From assembly GCF_003573695.1 (NCBI RefSeq), contig NC_039359.1, positions 79,684,783-79,748,782 on the forward strand: 64,000 nucleotides of DNA. The letters are read 5' to 3'. The translations under genes and the position numbers were made by a program. The notes under the pieces were generated by a model, which worked only from the letters and a program-made list of their open reading frames with translations, was not told the origin of the DNA and did no database searches. This document shows positions 22,402-34,292 of this stretch, piece by piece; the stretch's first letter is position 1, and every line of letters starts with the position of its first letter. The DNA is from Papaver somniferum (Eukaryota; Streptophyta; Magnoliopsida; Ranunculales; Papaveraceae).

Positions 22402-24658
22402 CCAACATGAACCTCAGGCCGAACAAGAGCAGAACAATGATATTAATTATGATAGAGTGAGTGTTCATACTTCACAAACAAGTTCTACTGGAGAAGTAAC
22501 ACAAAGTACTGGAATACCAGGAAGGATTGATGGAAATGAAGAAGATATGACAATTGCAGAACTTAGACAAAGATTGATTGTAGAACGGAGAAGAGATGAC
22601 GAAGAGCGTGCGAATTTGATTCGTCAAAATAATGATCTGAGAGAAGAAAATCTTAGGTTACATGAACAGAGATCAAGAAGTGCTACAAGGTCAAGATCAA
22701 GGTCAAGAAGAAGTTCATCAAAACGAAGTCAATCTAACCGTGAAATGATAGGAAAAGACATCGCATGGAAGTTATTGAAGAAAATTCGCAAGAAAATAAC
22801 AATTCACAGGATCAACATGAGAGAAGACGTACAATTCAAGATCGAGGAACTAAACGATATGAATATCCACGTGAGCTTCTTCGTCGCACACATCATAATC
22901 TTGAAATAGAGGAAGATGATCCAAGACAAGAATAGATGATGTTACATGGAAGAGAAATGGTGAGGAATCAATATGAGCGCGAAGAAGAGATTACACGTGC
23001 GAGAGATGAAAGAAATAGACAGAGAAGAAGAGAAGAAATTGAAAAGAGAGAATTGCAGGAAGCGTTACGTCAAAACAATCATGACAATAGATTAAGACGA
23101 CGCGAACTTTATCGCATGGATGATACAGAACAAAGAAGATATGAAGAAGAGAGGCATGATAGAGTGCATAATGATATGAACATTGAGAGAGAAAGGCGTA
23201 GGTGAAGAAGAGAAGAAGCTGAAGAATGCGAAATACAAGAGGCAGTACGTCAGAATAATCATGAGAATAGACTGAGGCAAGCAAGATTAAAAAGACCAAT
23301 GCGAGAAGATTTAGATCAAACCTTAAGTGAAGAAATTTTGAGAGAAATGGCAGAATTAAGAGAAATGATGACTACAGAAGAAATGGTGGAAGGAGACAAT
23401 TACAAGAAGCAGTAGAAGAAGCTGGAAAAACTCCTTTTACAAGAAAAATACAAAGGGCAGCAATACCGTCCAAGTGCAGCTTACCAGTGTTTACTAGTAT
23501 GTTTGATGGAAGTGCTTGTGCAATACAACATGTGAAAGCCTACACCCGATCTCTATTGCAATGGGAAAATAATGATGCAGTCATGTGTAAATATTTTGCT
23601 GCGAGCTTGGTGGGAGAAGCTTTGAAATGGTTTGAAGGTCTACCAGTAGAATCAATTGGATCATTTCACCATTTACATAACGTCTTTTTAGGATAATACA
23701 TCAACAATAATATGTCAAGACCTGGGATTGAGACAGCATTCGGACTTCGCAGAAGAACAAATGAGACTTTGCGTCATCTAACAACACGCTGGAGAACCAT
23801 GTGTAGCGAAATGGGAAGACGAGTAGATGAGCCACACCTTATTCTTGCATTTATCAATGCTCTCTTTGCTACAGATTTATTGTATACACAAATCTTTCGG
23901 ATAAAGGATACGATAAAAATGTCAGAATTGCGCGAATTTCAAGAAGAGTACATAGCACTTGAAGAGAAACAAAGAGATATGGAGTCGTACCCAGTTGCAG
24001 TACCAGATGCGAAGAGTGGAAATGCAAGTTTACTTCCAAGATTGACAAATACTGTTGTGAGTACATCGCAAGGGAATCAAGGAAGGAATATTGCAGAAAT
24101 GGAACAAAAACTGGTAGCCATGGGTAGTGCAGATCAAGCAGAGTTTGAAAAGCAACATCAAAATCGCGGAGGTACTGATACGATTCAACCAGGAAGTTCT
24201 GGAGGTCCACAAACACATTATAATAAAAAAAAACTGGAAGAATAGTGCGGGAGCAGATAAATTTGCCAAAGTTGAATACCACAGTGGATAAGATATTCCT
24301 AATGGAAGATATTCCAGAACCACATAATGCAGGAGACGAACCACCACCAGGGAGGAGGAGTAAAGAATTTTGTGTATATCATAGATTTCACGGTCACACA
24401 AAAAGTAACTGCAGAAATGTAAGGAAAATCATATTAAGGATGATTGAACAGGGAAAGTTGAATCATTTCTTAGCACAACCAAAGAATTTGTCACCACCAC
24501 CACCAAGGGGAAATGAGTATGGAGCGGATAATGGAAAGAATGTACATATAATTGAAGTAGGTGCGAAAGCAAAGAACTTGTATTGTAATTCGATTATACA
24601 TTCATTCAAGAATATAGAAGATAATATCTTAAGTCGGGTGTATGCGAGAGATGTTTAA
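22402..24658 (+). pseudogene. gag: gag, main part, decayed by frameshifts and stops
   Basis: The frame from 433-596 resumes at 22402 and runs to a stop at 22907-22909. A frameshift near 22750 moves the readable frame into 22936-23205. All of this is a charged Arg/Glu/Asn region with a short Arg-Ser repeat near 22675-22720 and coiled-coil character. The capsid-like Retrotrans_gag domain follows (about 23420-23950); it contains the family's buried tryptophan motif (ALKWFEGLP near 23620). A zinc-binding motif ends it at about 24367-24410 (C-V-Y-H ... G-H ... C). Breaks are stops at 23203, 23694 and 24243 plus changes of frame. The family role is RNA packaging and particle assembly. Identification of the domain is firm; the product can no longer be functional. 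Confidence 0.85.
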
Positions 24659-24744
24659 GGCAAAGAGATCCTAAATCTTGTGAAAGTATCACCATTAAAA
24701 GAGTGGCAAAAACAAGTTATCTTATTCAGTACGGAAGAAACACC

Positions 24745-25245
24745 AGGTGGATGAGAATCACATGAATGTCCATTGGTGTTAAGATTAAGAATTAATCCAA
24801 ATCCGAAAGTAGAGGATGATGAAGATGATGAAGCAAATACATGGGCTATGAATATGATACTAATAGATACTGGGAGTTCTGTTGATATCCTTTTCTATCA
24901 CACATACAAAACTATGGGCGGAAGAGATGACGAGTTAATTCTTTCAACATACAAAATTTATGGATTTAATGGAGCTGCGAACAAGCCAAAAGGAGAAGTG
25001 ACAATGCGAATTCGCCTACAGAACCTATCAACGGACATTGTTTTCTGTGTAGTAGATGTCGAATCACCTTATAATGCTTTAATTGGTAGACATGGTTGCA
25101 CATCATACTGGGGGTGGCATCGACATTTCATCAATGCATAAAGTTCCCTTTGCCTAGCATTGGAATAATCAGAGGAGATACAATTGAAAGTACGAACTGT
25201 CAAGAAATCGACATTGATAAGTGCGAAGAAAGAGAAAGTAAGTGA
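24745..25245 (+). pseudogene. Retropepsin-type aspartic protease domain
   Basis: The catalytic triplet D-T-G is at 24866-24874, inside ILIDTGSSVDILFY. It is followed by an YGF(N)G segment and, near 25070-25090, by YNALIGR, the ψ-loop of plant Ty3/gypsy proteases (usually NxIIGRP). The frame then slips near 25090-25130, and the remaining C-terminus can be read in another frame to about 25245. The domain normally cuts the Gag-Pol polyprotein in the particle. It lies 100 bp after gag and is the last recognisable enzyme in the element. An Asp/Glu-rich linker lies just before it. RT should follow, but stop-rich sequence follows instead. Confidence 0.8.
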
Positions 25246-25947
25246 AGGAATTGGAAACAACGCAGAGAGTCAAAGAGCTGAGAAGTTAATGGTAGATGCA
25301 GTATATAAAGTTGAGGAATGCACAAACTTTTTCATAAATTAAAGCTGAGAAGTTAATTGTAAACAAATAAGCAGAATACTGAAGCAGAATCTTCTGCGAA
25401 TAATAGTGCTAAGCGAATCAGACATATTGCTTCTACATAAGAAGGAAGCATGCAGAGGCAGAAGTTCTATTTTCAAGACAAAAACAAAGGATACTAAGAA
25501 TCTCGCATAGAGAACTAATATTCTGCAAAACATTTGCAAGCTTAAGAAGAGAAAACGAGTAGTATGAGGAATGCACATGCTTTTCTTTATGCGAAACAAA
25601 AACAATAAAAAATCTTTGTACTAGAGTTGTGAAAACTCAAATATTGGAAATATGGAATGAAAAATTCAAATTTCATATGGTGATATTAGTCAAAGAAAAA
25701 AGAAAAAGTTAAATCTTTAAATAAGACCTTAAAATAAGGCAACAAAAATGATATTTATTATCAGATAAACTAGGAATCCGAATATGGCGTGCAACCTAGT
25801 TCGCATACATGCAAGAGGCAGAAAAGTAAGACCTGTCGCATGTCATAGTCGGAGAAACCTAGAAAGCATGACTCAAGGGAAAGCAACACCGACCCTGGAA
25901 CTTGAGTTATGGAGATTTGGGTGAGAATAAAAGAAAATGCCCATCCG

Positions 25948-26020
25948 GGAGAGGTACCTTAAATTTTCAGTCTAAGATAATAATCTTAGATTAAGAGACT
26001 AAGGTAAGAAAGTCTCTCCC
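25948..26020. other. Long branched hairpin
   Basis: The outer arms are GGGAGAG (25948-25954) and CTCTCCC (26014-26020). Inside them are TACCTTA-type arms and a perfect 8-bp stem, TCTAAGAT / ATCTTAGA (25971-25978 and 25983-25990), with loop AATA. Folding as RNA is inferred from complementarity only. Confidence 0.6.
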
Positions 26021-26064
26021 AACGAGTGCAGAAACTCGATCAGGGCGCCGAGGTACACGGTTGA

Positions 26065-26101
26065 GTCAAGAGTGCCAGGGGCGTACCTTGCCACTCTTGA
26101 C
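26065..26101. other. Hairpin with a 10-bp perfect stem
   Basis: GTCAAGAGTG (26065-26074) is the exact reverse complement of CACTCTTGAC (26092-26101), with a 17-nt GC-rich loop. A further palindrome, CCACCTAAGGTGG, lies at 26138-26150. Confidence 0.6.
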
Positions 26102-26890
26102 AAGTCCTGACTATGATGCACTCGGTCCGAAGATACCCCACCTAAGGTGGAGTCTCAAAACCATAAACCTCATCGGTAGTGTGTGCGAGATTTCGAAATA
26201 AACTGATTGTTGAATTACCTGATGGGAAGAGCCATAACCTTAACCCAGTAGAGGTAAGCTTCCTTGAAGGGGCAACCAGAGGGGAAGATAAGGACGGCAC
26301 CCTCCATTAGGGAGCTGAATTGTGTCAAAAGACGTAAATGTCATGAGACTTTTTACTCACGGGAGTATTAAGACTTGTCATATTTATGCGATAAAACCTG
26401 AAGAGGTAATAATACACGAAAAAGGTAAGACGAGATCAACGGGTCCATACACTACAGTGTAAAGACTACCTGTGATCTCGTCGCGCAGAAATAAGGCAAC
26501 ATAAGACCTTTACATAGGAAGGCAAAATAAGACCCCAGAAGAAAGACTACACATACTAATGATTATTTTAAATGACAAAAAGAGAAAAAATTATTGAAGT
26601 TAATGCGATAATGTTCGCACAAGAAAAAGTTTATGATAAATGATATAAATCATACTTGGCCTATCAAGATGCGTCAATTAACAAGAGGCAAGAATGGGAA
26701 TGCAAAGGAAATGTAAATTTCCCCATTTAATAGTCTTATATATATGCGAGAAATAATATTTTCAGCATGAACACGAAGAAAAGAAGATTTGCATTAAAAA
26801 GATGAAAGTTAATATCTTCAAGATATACAAAAAGAAAGAAGAATTTACAACAAAGGAATTTGTAACACAAAAAATAAAAAAAATGAAGGA

Positions 26891-29441
26891 TTAATCTTCA
26901 TTTCCTTCATCTTCTCGCTCAACATCAAAATCACTAACTTCTTCTTCAGAATCTTCATCTTCTCCATCATTGATTATAATATCAGGAATAGGTACATTTT
27001 CAGGAATCTATGGAAACTTGTACTTCGAGACAGGGATATTATTCTGTAGACCGACTCGTTTAACAACATCTATACGAGCGCGATTAGCGTCATTGTTGTT
27101 GTTTGAAACCATACGAGTCCAGTTTTCCCTCAATTGCTGGTACCTGAAGTTGCGAGTAAAAGATTCTCCTTCTTTAGAAGTTAAGCGAGTTTCTAAATCT
27201 CTAATTCTCTCAAGATAATCCTTCTCCTTCACTGCGAAATATGAGCAAGCAAGTTAAAACGACGTAAGATGTTATTCTTGAAGTATGAACAAGCGTTAAA
27301 GAACAACAAATGACCTTCATAATTGGAAACAATGTCTGCAACAATGCGGAATGCTCAGTCTGAAGGCTCACATTTACACCTAAATTATTCCTAGCATCAT
27401 TGAGAACTCTAGCAGCCCAACTAAATTCAGCTTCACTCTCTATAAGCAGTTTTGATCGAATTGAATTTCTTTCTTCAATGAGTGTGTTCCTTTCGCTCAA
27501 AGCTGAATCACGTTCTTTCTTAAATTCAATAAGGGATTCTTGGAACTTTTCTAGTGCTTTCGCATCATTAAGAGTGATCTCATCTTTTTCAGTAATAAGT
27601 TTATTCCTCTTCGCTTCCAATACTTGAACTGTTTCTCTACTTTCATAAAGATGATGTTTAAAGCTATTGAATGAGGTTAATGCATTTCTATGGCTTTGCC
27701 TAAGGGTAGCATATTTCAACCTTAATTTTTCCAAGATAAGGTTCTCAAATCCTTGAGTGGGATAATTATTTAGAGAAGAATAGAGATGCTCTAAGAGAAT
27801 TTCAGCATCAGGGAGATTAGCTGCTTCATCTGAAAGGTTACACAAGTCTGCGAACATAATAAAGTAAGAAGTGTGAATTATCGCATAAAAGAAGAAGAAT
27901 GAAGAAAATGATAATTACATACCAATAAGTTCATTATTTCTTTCTCGAGCCTGGCGAATCAGTTCAAAATTAGTTGAGTTCTCCTCTGTAAGTTTGGCAT
28001 TCTCATTTTTCAGCTTGAGAAGCTTCCTTTCATAATCCACAGAAACTGCATAAGACAAACGAGTTCCCTGCGAGAGTATAAAAGAAGCATTATGAGTAAA
28101 GGGAAGTAATATTAAAGGAAAAGTTGAAAATAAAGTTGTGAATATTACTATAGCGTTAAGTGTAATTGGAGATCTGGGTTTATCGCAGAGGCAATTCCAT
28201 GAAGAGAAGAATCCTCCAAATTAGGAGTGATACATACATTTGAGACCATTTTAAAGGCACGATCTATTCCTTCATGATCAATAGTAGTCAGCATATCCCT
28301 AGAGAAAAGGTTTGATAATTCTTTCGCATACGAATCAATTTATGAATCTTCTTCAGGAGCGAGAATGTCATCATTAGTGGATTCCAAACTTGAGGAAGAA
28401 TCATATGTTTTACGCTTCTTAGAGAGATCATCCATGGACGAAGTTGTTTTGGATAAAGACTTAGACACAGTTTTCTTCAGAATATTCTTACCCTTGCCCA
28501 AAGTCTTATCACCCAAAGATTTCACCTACGCGAATGACCAATATAAGAAACAGAGGCAACAATATTGTTAAAATTAAAAAGGTCGTTTCTTACTTTCTTA
28601 TTCTGCGAAGGTGATGCATTATGTGAAATTTTGGCGTTCTTAGCAGCCTTCAGAGAAAAATACAGGAAAATAAGAAATTAGAAGAAAGGTTATGCGAAAT
28701 TGAGAATACTTATGCGAAAATTACATACCACTTTCTTAGTCTCACTCTCGGACAATGCAATCTTCCAAGGTTGATAAGAAGAAATATTATCGGGAAGCGG
28801 AAGATCAGAACCATCCTCAGCTTTACCAGAAATGTAGGGACCTTCTAAAATGGCAGGACAATTAAGCCAACTTGAATCATTAGATCTGCGAGCATTGTTA
28901 TTGGATTTGTCATTCCAGTCAACGTCTCGCATAATCCTGTTATCTTCAGAAATGCCGTTTTTTCTTCTTAAACGAACGACCCATTTGGTAGAGTTACTTT
29001 TCATAAGCCCACATAATAATGATTGAAGAAATTATCAAGAGTATATTCGGTGGAATCAATAACCTTATTGCGATATAATTTGTTTCGGACTTCATAAGGG
29101 TAAGAGGACTCTAATCCAGCTGTGCGACGAGAATATTCTAATGCTATTCTAATCGCATCACCACTTAGTTGAAATATTCCCCGTGCGAATCTCTCATCAG
29201 CAAGAATTTTATATAAAAGAGGAGTTTCTGAGTTATATAGAGGAATTGGAAGAATCTGAAGTTGCCCTAATGAAACAATGACTTTCTGATCACTCCACTG
29301 TTCAGATTTGATCAAATCAAGATTAAGTTTGGAGGAATAATCAGTTGATGGAGGAAGAGAAAGTGTATAACCTTTCGAATGAAGTTCATCCTTTAATTTG
29401 GTAAACTCTGTCTCCATCTTTTTACCAGTAGGAGCCATCAA
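26891..29441 (-). pseudogene. Antisense extra ORF of the Tat-like element, with intron-like gaps
   Basis: Read on the minus strand, coding blocks are separated by short AT-rich gaps with GT...AG borders. Approximate blocks are 29441-28729, 28647-28594 (18 whole codons), 28525-28149, 28067-27923, 27847-27315 and 27231-26891. The N-terminal ~230 residues look globular, with Trp, Arg and hydrophobic runs. A Ser/Lys-rich linker follows (NILKKTVSKSLSKTT near 28480), then a long Glu/Lys/Arg-rich coiled coil (28067-27030) and an acidic tail ending at TAA 26891-26893. Breaks are a frameshift at about 29003, an in-frame stop at about 28340 and another near 27008. Extra ORFs, often antisense and next to the 3' LTR, are known in Tat-lineage elements; their function is unknown. 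Splice borders are read by eye, and two joins do not keep frame perfectly. Confidence 0.6.
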
Positions 29442-29550
29442 AGAATGGGAATGAAGGTTATTTGATGAAGATCAAAATCAATAAAAGAGACGATGAAGAA
29501 TAGTAGAAGAGTAAAAAAAGTAAAAAGAATGAAGAAGAAGATAAAGGAAG

Positions 29551-29564
29551 ATATATAGGGAAAG
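29551..29564 (+). other. Candidate polypurine tract
   Basis: ATATATAGGGAAAG lies directly before the TGTGTCCC that I take as the start of the 3' LTR. A purine run at this place would prime plus-strand synthesis. A longer purine stretch lies at 29501-29550. Confidence 0.45.
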
Positions 29565-30284
29565 TGTGTCCCGTTTTTCAAAATTCCTTCTCATTAATGC
29601 GAGAAAATGAATGGATAGAAACAAGCGGTTAAAAAGACGTGTCAAAAAATGAATGGTTAAAATGACACGTGTAAATAAAGGAAGACGGAATTCCGGAAAA
29701 TTGTCGGCAGAGCAAAATGTGAAAATACAAGCATATGGGATAATATAAGGTGGGAGTTTCTCATATCGCTCACTCTGAAGAATAAGAGAAATGAGAAGAG
29801 GCAGAATGTAGGAGTGAAATATCTCACATGTTAGTAAGTATACGAAGTGAAGACTATATAACTTAAACGAGGGAGATCGCACACAGAAAGGTTGGGATGA
29901 TGCACCGGATGATGTCAGGAAAGTCACGAGTAAAGTATGAAGATCTGTGCGAAGTGTAGTCTGTGCGAGAACGAGTGATTGTACATGAGCGAGTGTATCA
30001 CATAGAGATTACGAAAATAAAGGATCTCTTAGCTGTCATCCACTATGTAAGATCTTATATAAAGAGGAGAGGTTATTACTTGTAGGAGAGAGCTAGTTAG
30101 TGAGTGTTAGACAAGAAATTAGGAGCGAGAAAGTAAATCTAGGAGCAAGTAATATTGTTGTAATACTTGTATCCATCTTGTAAACCGAATTAAGTCTTGA
30201 TAATTAATGAAGAGTTTAATGATGATTACCTAATATTGATTATAGTTATAGTGGAATGTGGTTGTGAGGAAACTTGCAATTACA
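29565..30284 (+). repeat. 3' LTR of the Tat-like element (~720 bp)
   Basis: The end (ATTACA, 30284) is fixed by the 5' copy. The start is inferred from a TG dinucleotide after the purine tract; only 29938-30284 can be compared with the window's 5' copy. The LTR holds a TATA box at 30056-30064. Sequence after 30284 is unrelated to the element interior. Confidence 0.7.
30056..30064 (+). promoter_or_regulatory. TATA box of the 3' LTR
   Basis: TATATAAAG, identical to 119-127 in the other LTR. Transcription from here would run into the adjacent LINE. Confidence 0.55.
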
Positions 30285-30792
30285 AGTGGCACACAACAAT
30301 GCTAGTGTGGATGCAACAAGCACTCAAAAATGATTTTACATCTAAAAAAATCTCTAACTCGTTTATTGTTGTTTGCTTGATGTATAACAGCTATTGGTGA
30401 TTGTTACTGGTGTTCTCTGGCCTCTACCTAGTTTAAGGTCGTTTGTTTCTTTAAACATTGTCCCCCCGATCGAGAGTTTTCTCTGAAATTGATAATCAAT
30501 TCAAGGTTGCTGAATTTTTTGAGAAAGATGAAGAAATCTGTCAAAATTTGTCTGAGAATAAGCAATCTGGCAAGATGCATGTAAGTTTTCGTACCAAGCT
30601 TGATCCATGATTTAAATTGAATGCAACAGGTATAGATCAATTGCACGTAATCCCCCCTATAAATTGTTCTCATTGTTCAATCAAATTTCTCATAGTCATC
30701 ATCCTTCTTATCACAAACTGTCTGCAAATACCTGAGATGGAAAATACTGAAATCATGCTGATCAACTTGATTCTGCTTCAATTGATTCCAGT
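30285..30792 (+). other. Probable 5' region of the LINE
   Basis: No coding domain. It lies between the Tat-like LTR and the first readable LINE ORF1 domain. Where the LINE starts cannot be fixed; no target duplication was found. A run of CCCCCC at about 30464 and 30651 is the only notable composition. Confidence 0.4.
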
Positions 30793-31790
30793 GATGAATT
30801 AAGAGAATTTACAAATATTTCCCAAATAGATCATGAAATTTGTACTAGAAAATGGGATAAATGTCTCTTGGGTAAGCTTATTTCTTATGTGAATATGGAA
30901 AGAAAGGCTATTGAAGGTCATGCAAAATTTGTATAGGGAGAACATGTTACTGTTTTTCAAATCAAGAAGGTTGCAAAGAATACTTTTATTGTCATATTTG
31001 AATCATGGGATGAATTAAAATGGGTTTTATCTAAAGCTCCATCGTGCATGGAGATTTTGAAACCATGGAATCCTTACAAGGAAACAAGAGAAATGGAATT
31101 TACTTCTCAACAATTTTGGGTTGCTATCAAAGAATTACCTCCTGAATTTCTCAATGAAGATGTAGTCACTGAAATTGTCTGCGCAAAAATTTGAAATCAA
31201 TATTGATAAGCCTCTTATTAGAGGAATATTTGCTCATAATGCAGCCAATTGTTCTCAATGGATTCCATTTTATTATAGCAAGCAGCCACACCAATTATAT
31301 CCAGCATGTTTTACTATTAATCATGATGATGATAAATGTAAATATAGAGAAAAATGATTTGTCTAAGAAATTTTTCAGATCCCTGGACAAAATTCCAGAA
31401 AAATATAAATGATGCATGGCCTTCCTTCTTTTATGCATCAAGATCTAGTTAGAATCTCCTCAAAGAAGAAAAAAAAGAAGAAGTCTAATGAAATAATTTT
31501 GTTTGTTAGGCCTGAAGATGGTCACTATTGTTCATCCATATATACTGTTCAAGAGAGTGGAAAACAGTCTTTTCATGGAACAGAACAGAAGAAGAGCAAG
31601 TTGTTGAAGAGTTCAGAGAAGGTTTAAGAGGACAAGAGATAAAAATCAGTGCTAGCTCTAGTTACAGTCAGAGCCAAGAATTGCAAAATCAGATGCAAAA
31701 AGAAAGTTCTTTAATGCAGTATCAAGAAGTTCAAATGCGTATGTCTTATCATGAAAGAATGATGCAGGAATACCAGGTGCACTAGATGAA
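30793..31790 (+). pseudogene. LINE ORF1 (DUF4283-like RNA-binding protein)
   Basis: From about 30793 a frame reads ...KWDKCLLGKLISYVNM..., then after one stop (TAG near 30938) FQIKKVAKNTFIVIFESWDEL, a Pro-Trp motif (ILKPWNPY) and QQFWVAIKELPPEFL, ending at about 31191. This pattern (Cys-Leu-Leu-Gly-Lys, aromatic strand, ...W..PW.P..., FWVxIxxLP) is the DUF4283 domain of plant LINE ORF1. Broken sequence to 31790 includes a Lys-rich run (31450-31480) and a Gln/Ser-rich tail. The family binds element RNA in the ribonucleoprotein. Confidence 0.7.
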
Positions 31791-33115
31791 TGTAGAGGGA
31801 CTAGGGGTCCTTACAAAGAGCAGGGACACTAAGTCTTTTACTATTTTCTCTCTTTCAAAAGCGCACATATATTTTTCTTTATAACTTTTGTGTTCACGCT
31901 TTGTTTGTAGAAATTCAATCTTATTTTGTTTTTATAACATTAACATAACTATCGGACATTGCTCTAATAATATCAACATGACATCACTTAGTTAACTGCA
32001 TATTCAACTACAACCATGATATAATTTTTCTATTCGAAACAAAAACCTGTAAGGATAAAGAAAATCAGTTTCTTAGGCATGTGAATTATTCAAATATGAG
32101 ATTTGAGAATCCTATAGGTAGGTCTTGCCCTTATGTCAAAAGATGGTTTTAGGCTTGAGTTTATGCACATTAATTACTTCATGATGAATCCCATTGTTCA
32201 CTCTAATAATGCTGAATGGTGCTTAATAGTATGTCTTTATAGATGTACTCATAATGATGTTAGAATTCAACAATAGAATTTAACCAAGAACATGGGAAAT
32301 CATGTGAATTTGCCATGGGTTTCTAGTGAGTGATTTTAATGTTACTCTATATACCTATGAAAGACGGGGCTATTCTATTCACCCTACTAGCTCACATTCT
32401 ATCATCAATAGAACCATAGATCAGTTAGGTCTTGTTGATTCACCCTTTTCTGGTAATCCGTTTACTTGGTCAAACCACAAAAATCAACTTCAACAAGTTA
32501 GGACCAAATTAGATAGAGCTTTATGTAGTTTGCACTAGTTTGATATATTCATTGAATCTATTGCAACTAATCTCATCCCATCAATCTCTCATCATGCTCA
32601 CATACTATTACAAATTAATCCTGATATTATACATCTGAGTGAACTATTTAAATTTTATGAACATTCGTTTTCTACCAACACTTAGAAGGAGACTATTAAT
32701 AGATGCTGGAAAAAGCAACAACAAGGTACAACTGCTTTTCAAGTAACTGCTAAGATGAAATAAAAGTGACATAGATGGTAAAATAAGAGTGATACAAGAT
32801 CAGATATCAAATTTTCACCAGCATCAGCACATTGATATAGAATTAAATCAAAATCTTTAATAACAACTCCACTATACTACTTGTATGATGCTAAGAGCAG
32901 AATAGCATCGAGATCAAATTCTTCGGAAACAAGACAGAAATACCAAATATTTCCATTCGAAGGCAAACTATTGAACAAGAGTGAATCAAATTAATGTTTT
33001 GAAAGATAGAAATGGTGAATGACAGAATACTAGGCCGGGAGTCCATTTCAAAGATCCTTAAAAGTCAAATTCTTGACATATATACTTCCTTGAATCCGAA
33101 AATTAATAATACTAT
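31786..33115 (+). pseudogene. LINE ORF2 endonuclease domain and following linker
   Basis: The start reads MNVEGLGVLTKSRDTK, like the WNxxGLG opening of LINE endonucleases. Pieces in several frames follow: NYSNMRFENPIGRS, a GLALMxK-like segment, then SDFNVTLYTYERRG (32329; GDFN with Gly changed to Ser) and FSGNPFTWSNH (32440-32475) with KLDRAL. The linker to about 33115 still shows a NTKFFHSKA-like piece (about 32930) and KDRNGEW-like text (about 33005). The enzyme would nick target DNA to prime reverse transcription. Many stops; inactive. Confidence 0.75.
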
Positions 33116-34292
33116 TATTGGACGACCAGAGGGAGTCCTATGTGATGAAACAGTCACAACAAACGTGCAGAGAAAATAAAATTGAAATTTTTTTTCACCA
33201 AATTCAGTTGTAATTTGAGATAATTATACAAATTGTTCAACAATTTTAACCAACAACAATCAAACGAAAAAATTAACAGTTCAAAGTTATTCTAAATCTC
33301 CATTGAATCAATCAGAATAGACTACAAATCCAAAACCAGAACAAAAAAAAAATTGAACGGAAAATATTCAGTTAAACGTTGAAGATGAAGATGATTGATT
33401 CTAGGTGGGGGTTTCTGCATCACAATCCAATTTACAAGTAGTAACGACTAAAATTGTAGACCCATTAACTAAATTTATCTATTACTTATTCTAATAACAA
33501 GGTATTTGGATTTATCGATTGATCAATCAAAAAACAAAAAACAGAGATGTTCTTCTGTTCAGGTAGAGAAGACGAATCCGGTAGACCAGAATTATGGTAT
33601 ACTGTAGTTATTTCCACCCACCTTTACACGCGCCCCCTTGAGATCATTTACTAACTCACCCAGTTAACCGAGTTGCACCCCTTTTTCTTCCCAAATCAAC
33701 CAAACTCTCAATACTCTTGCTATACCGAGTGATGCTGATGACGAACAATTGGTTGCTGATCCATACTTAAACATATTGCCGTCGAAGCTTGGGATGACAA
33801 CAATTCGTCTATTTAGTTAAACTAAATCTAAGCATATGGAAAGGTATGGGGTTGCTATGATTATTGATCCTAACTCTAAGTGAATGGGTGATTTTGAGAA
33901 GCATGTTTTAACTGCTAGCGGTTCAACTTGACTACATGATTTCTATCTCCTTCACCACTTTTTGTAAATTTGCTATCATATGCCAACAAAAAAGAAAGAA
34001 AACGAATTGATCAAACCTGTTTGGTAAAATGCCTCAAAGAACATATTGTCATGTCTCTGAAACTTCGATTGTAGTTTAGGATTATAAAGAGTTTTTGGTC
34101 ACTGGGGGTTTGTGTATATGCACTTTAAAACAATGACCTACTGTTGCGAAATCCTCATAACATCCCGCAAATACATTTTTCGTTTCATTTTAGAGATGGG
34201 AAGTGTTGTACATATCTATGCATCTAATGACCTTTTTGGATATCTGGTTTCTAGTAGTTTTTTTATGTATGTTTTTTTTGCTGGTGTTGCAG

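Larger units (their letters stand above)
25246..26890 (+). other. Noncoding interior of the Tat-like element; RT to integrase missing
   Basis: All three plus frames are full of stops, and no RT, RNase H or integrase motif can be read. The region is A-rich and has several strong inverted repeats between 25940 and 26150. It holds the remains of a long 3' untranslated region. Either the pol domains were deleted, or the family never carried them, as in gag-only elements. Confidence 0.65.
1..30284 (+). mobile_element. Tat-like Ty3/gypsy element, gag-protease only, split by a CACTA insertion
   Basis: The same ~346 bp occur at 1-346 and 29938-30284 and end in TACA in both places. After the left copy come a primer-like site and gag; before the right copy come a purine tract and an antisense gene. 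This is the order 5' LTR, gag, protease, extra antisense ORF, 3' LTR. The gag zinc motif (C-x-Y-H, G-H, C) and the Asp-Thr-Gly-Ser-Ser protease are typical of Tat-lineage plant Ty3/gypsy elements. No RT, RNase H or integrase can be read between 25246 and 26890, so the element is non-autonomous. Without the 21.8 kb CACTA it would be about 8.9 kb. Its first ~370 bp lie outside the window, so its target duplication cannot be tested. Lineage placement is inference from gag and the extra ORF. Confidence 0.8.

Noticed and set aside
22991..24401. Minus-strand frames of 102-137 codons
   Set aside because: They are shadows of the gag coding strand, with no motif of their own.
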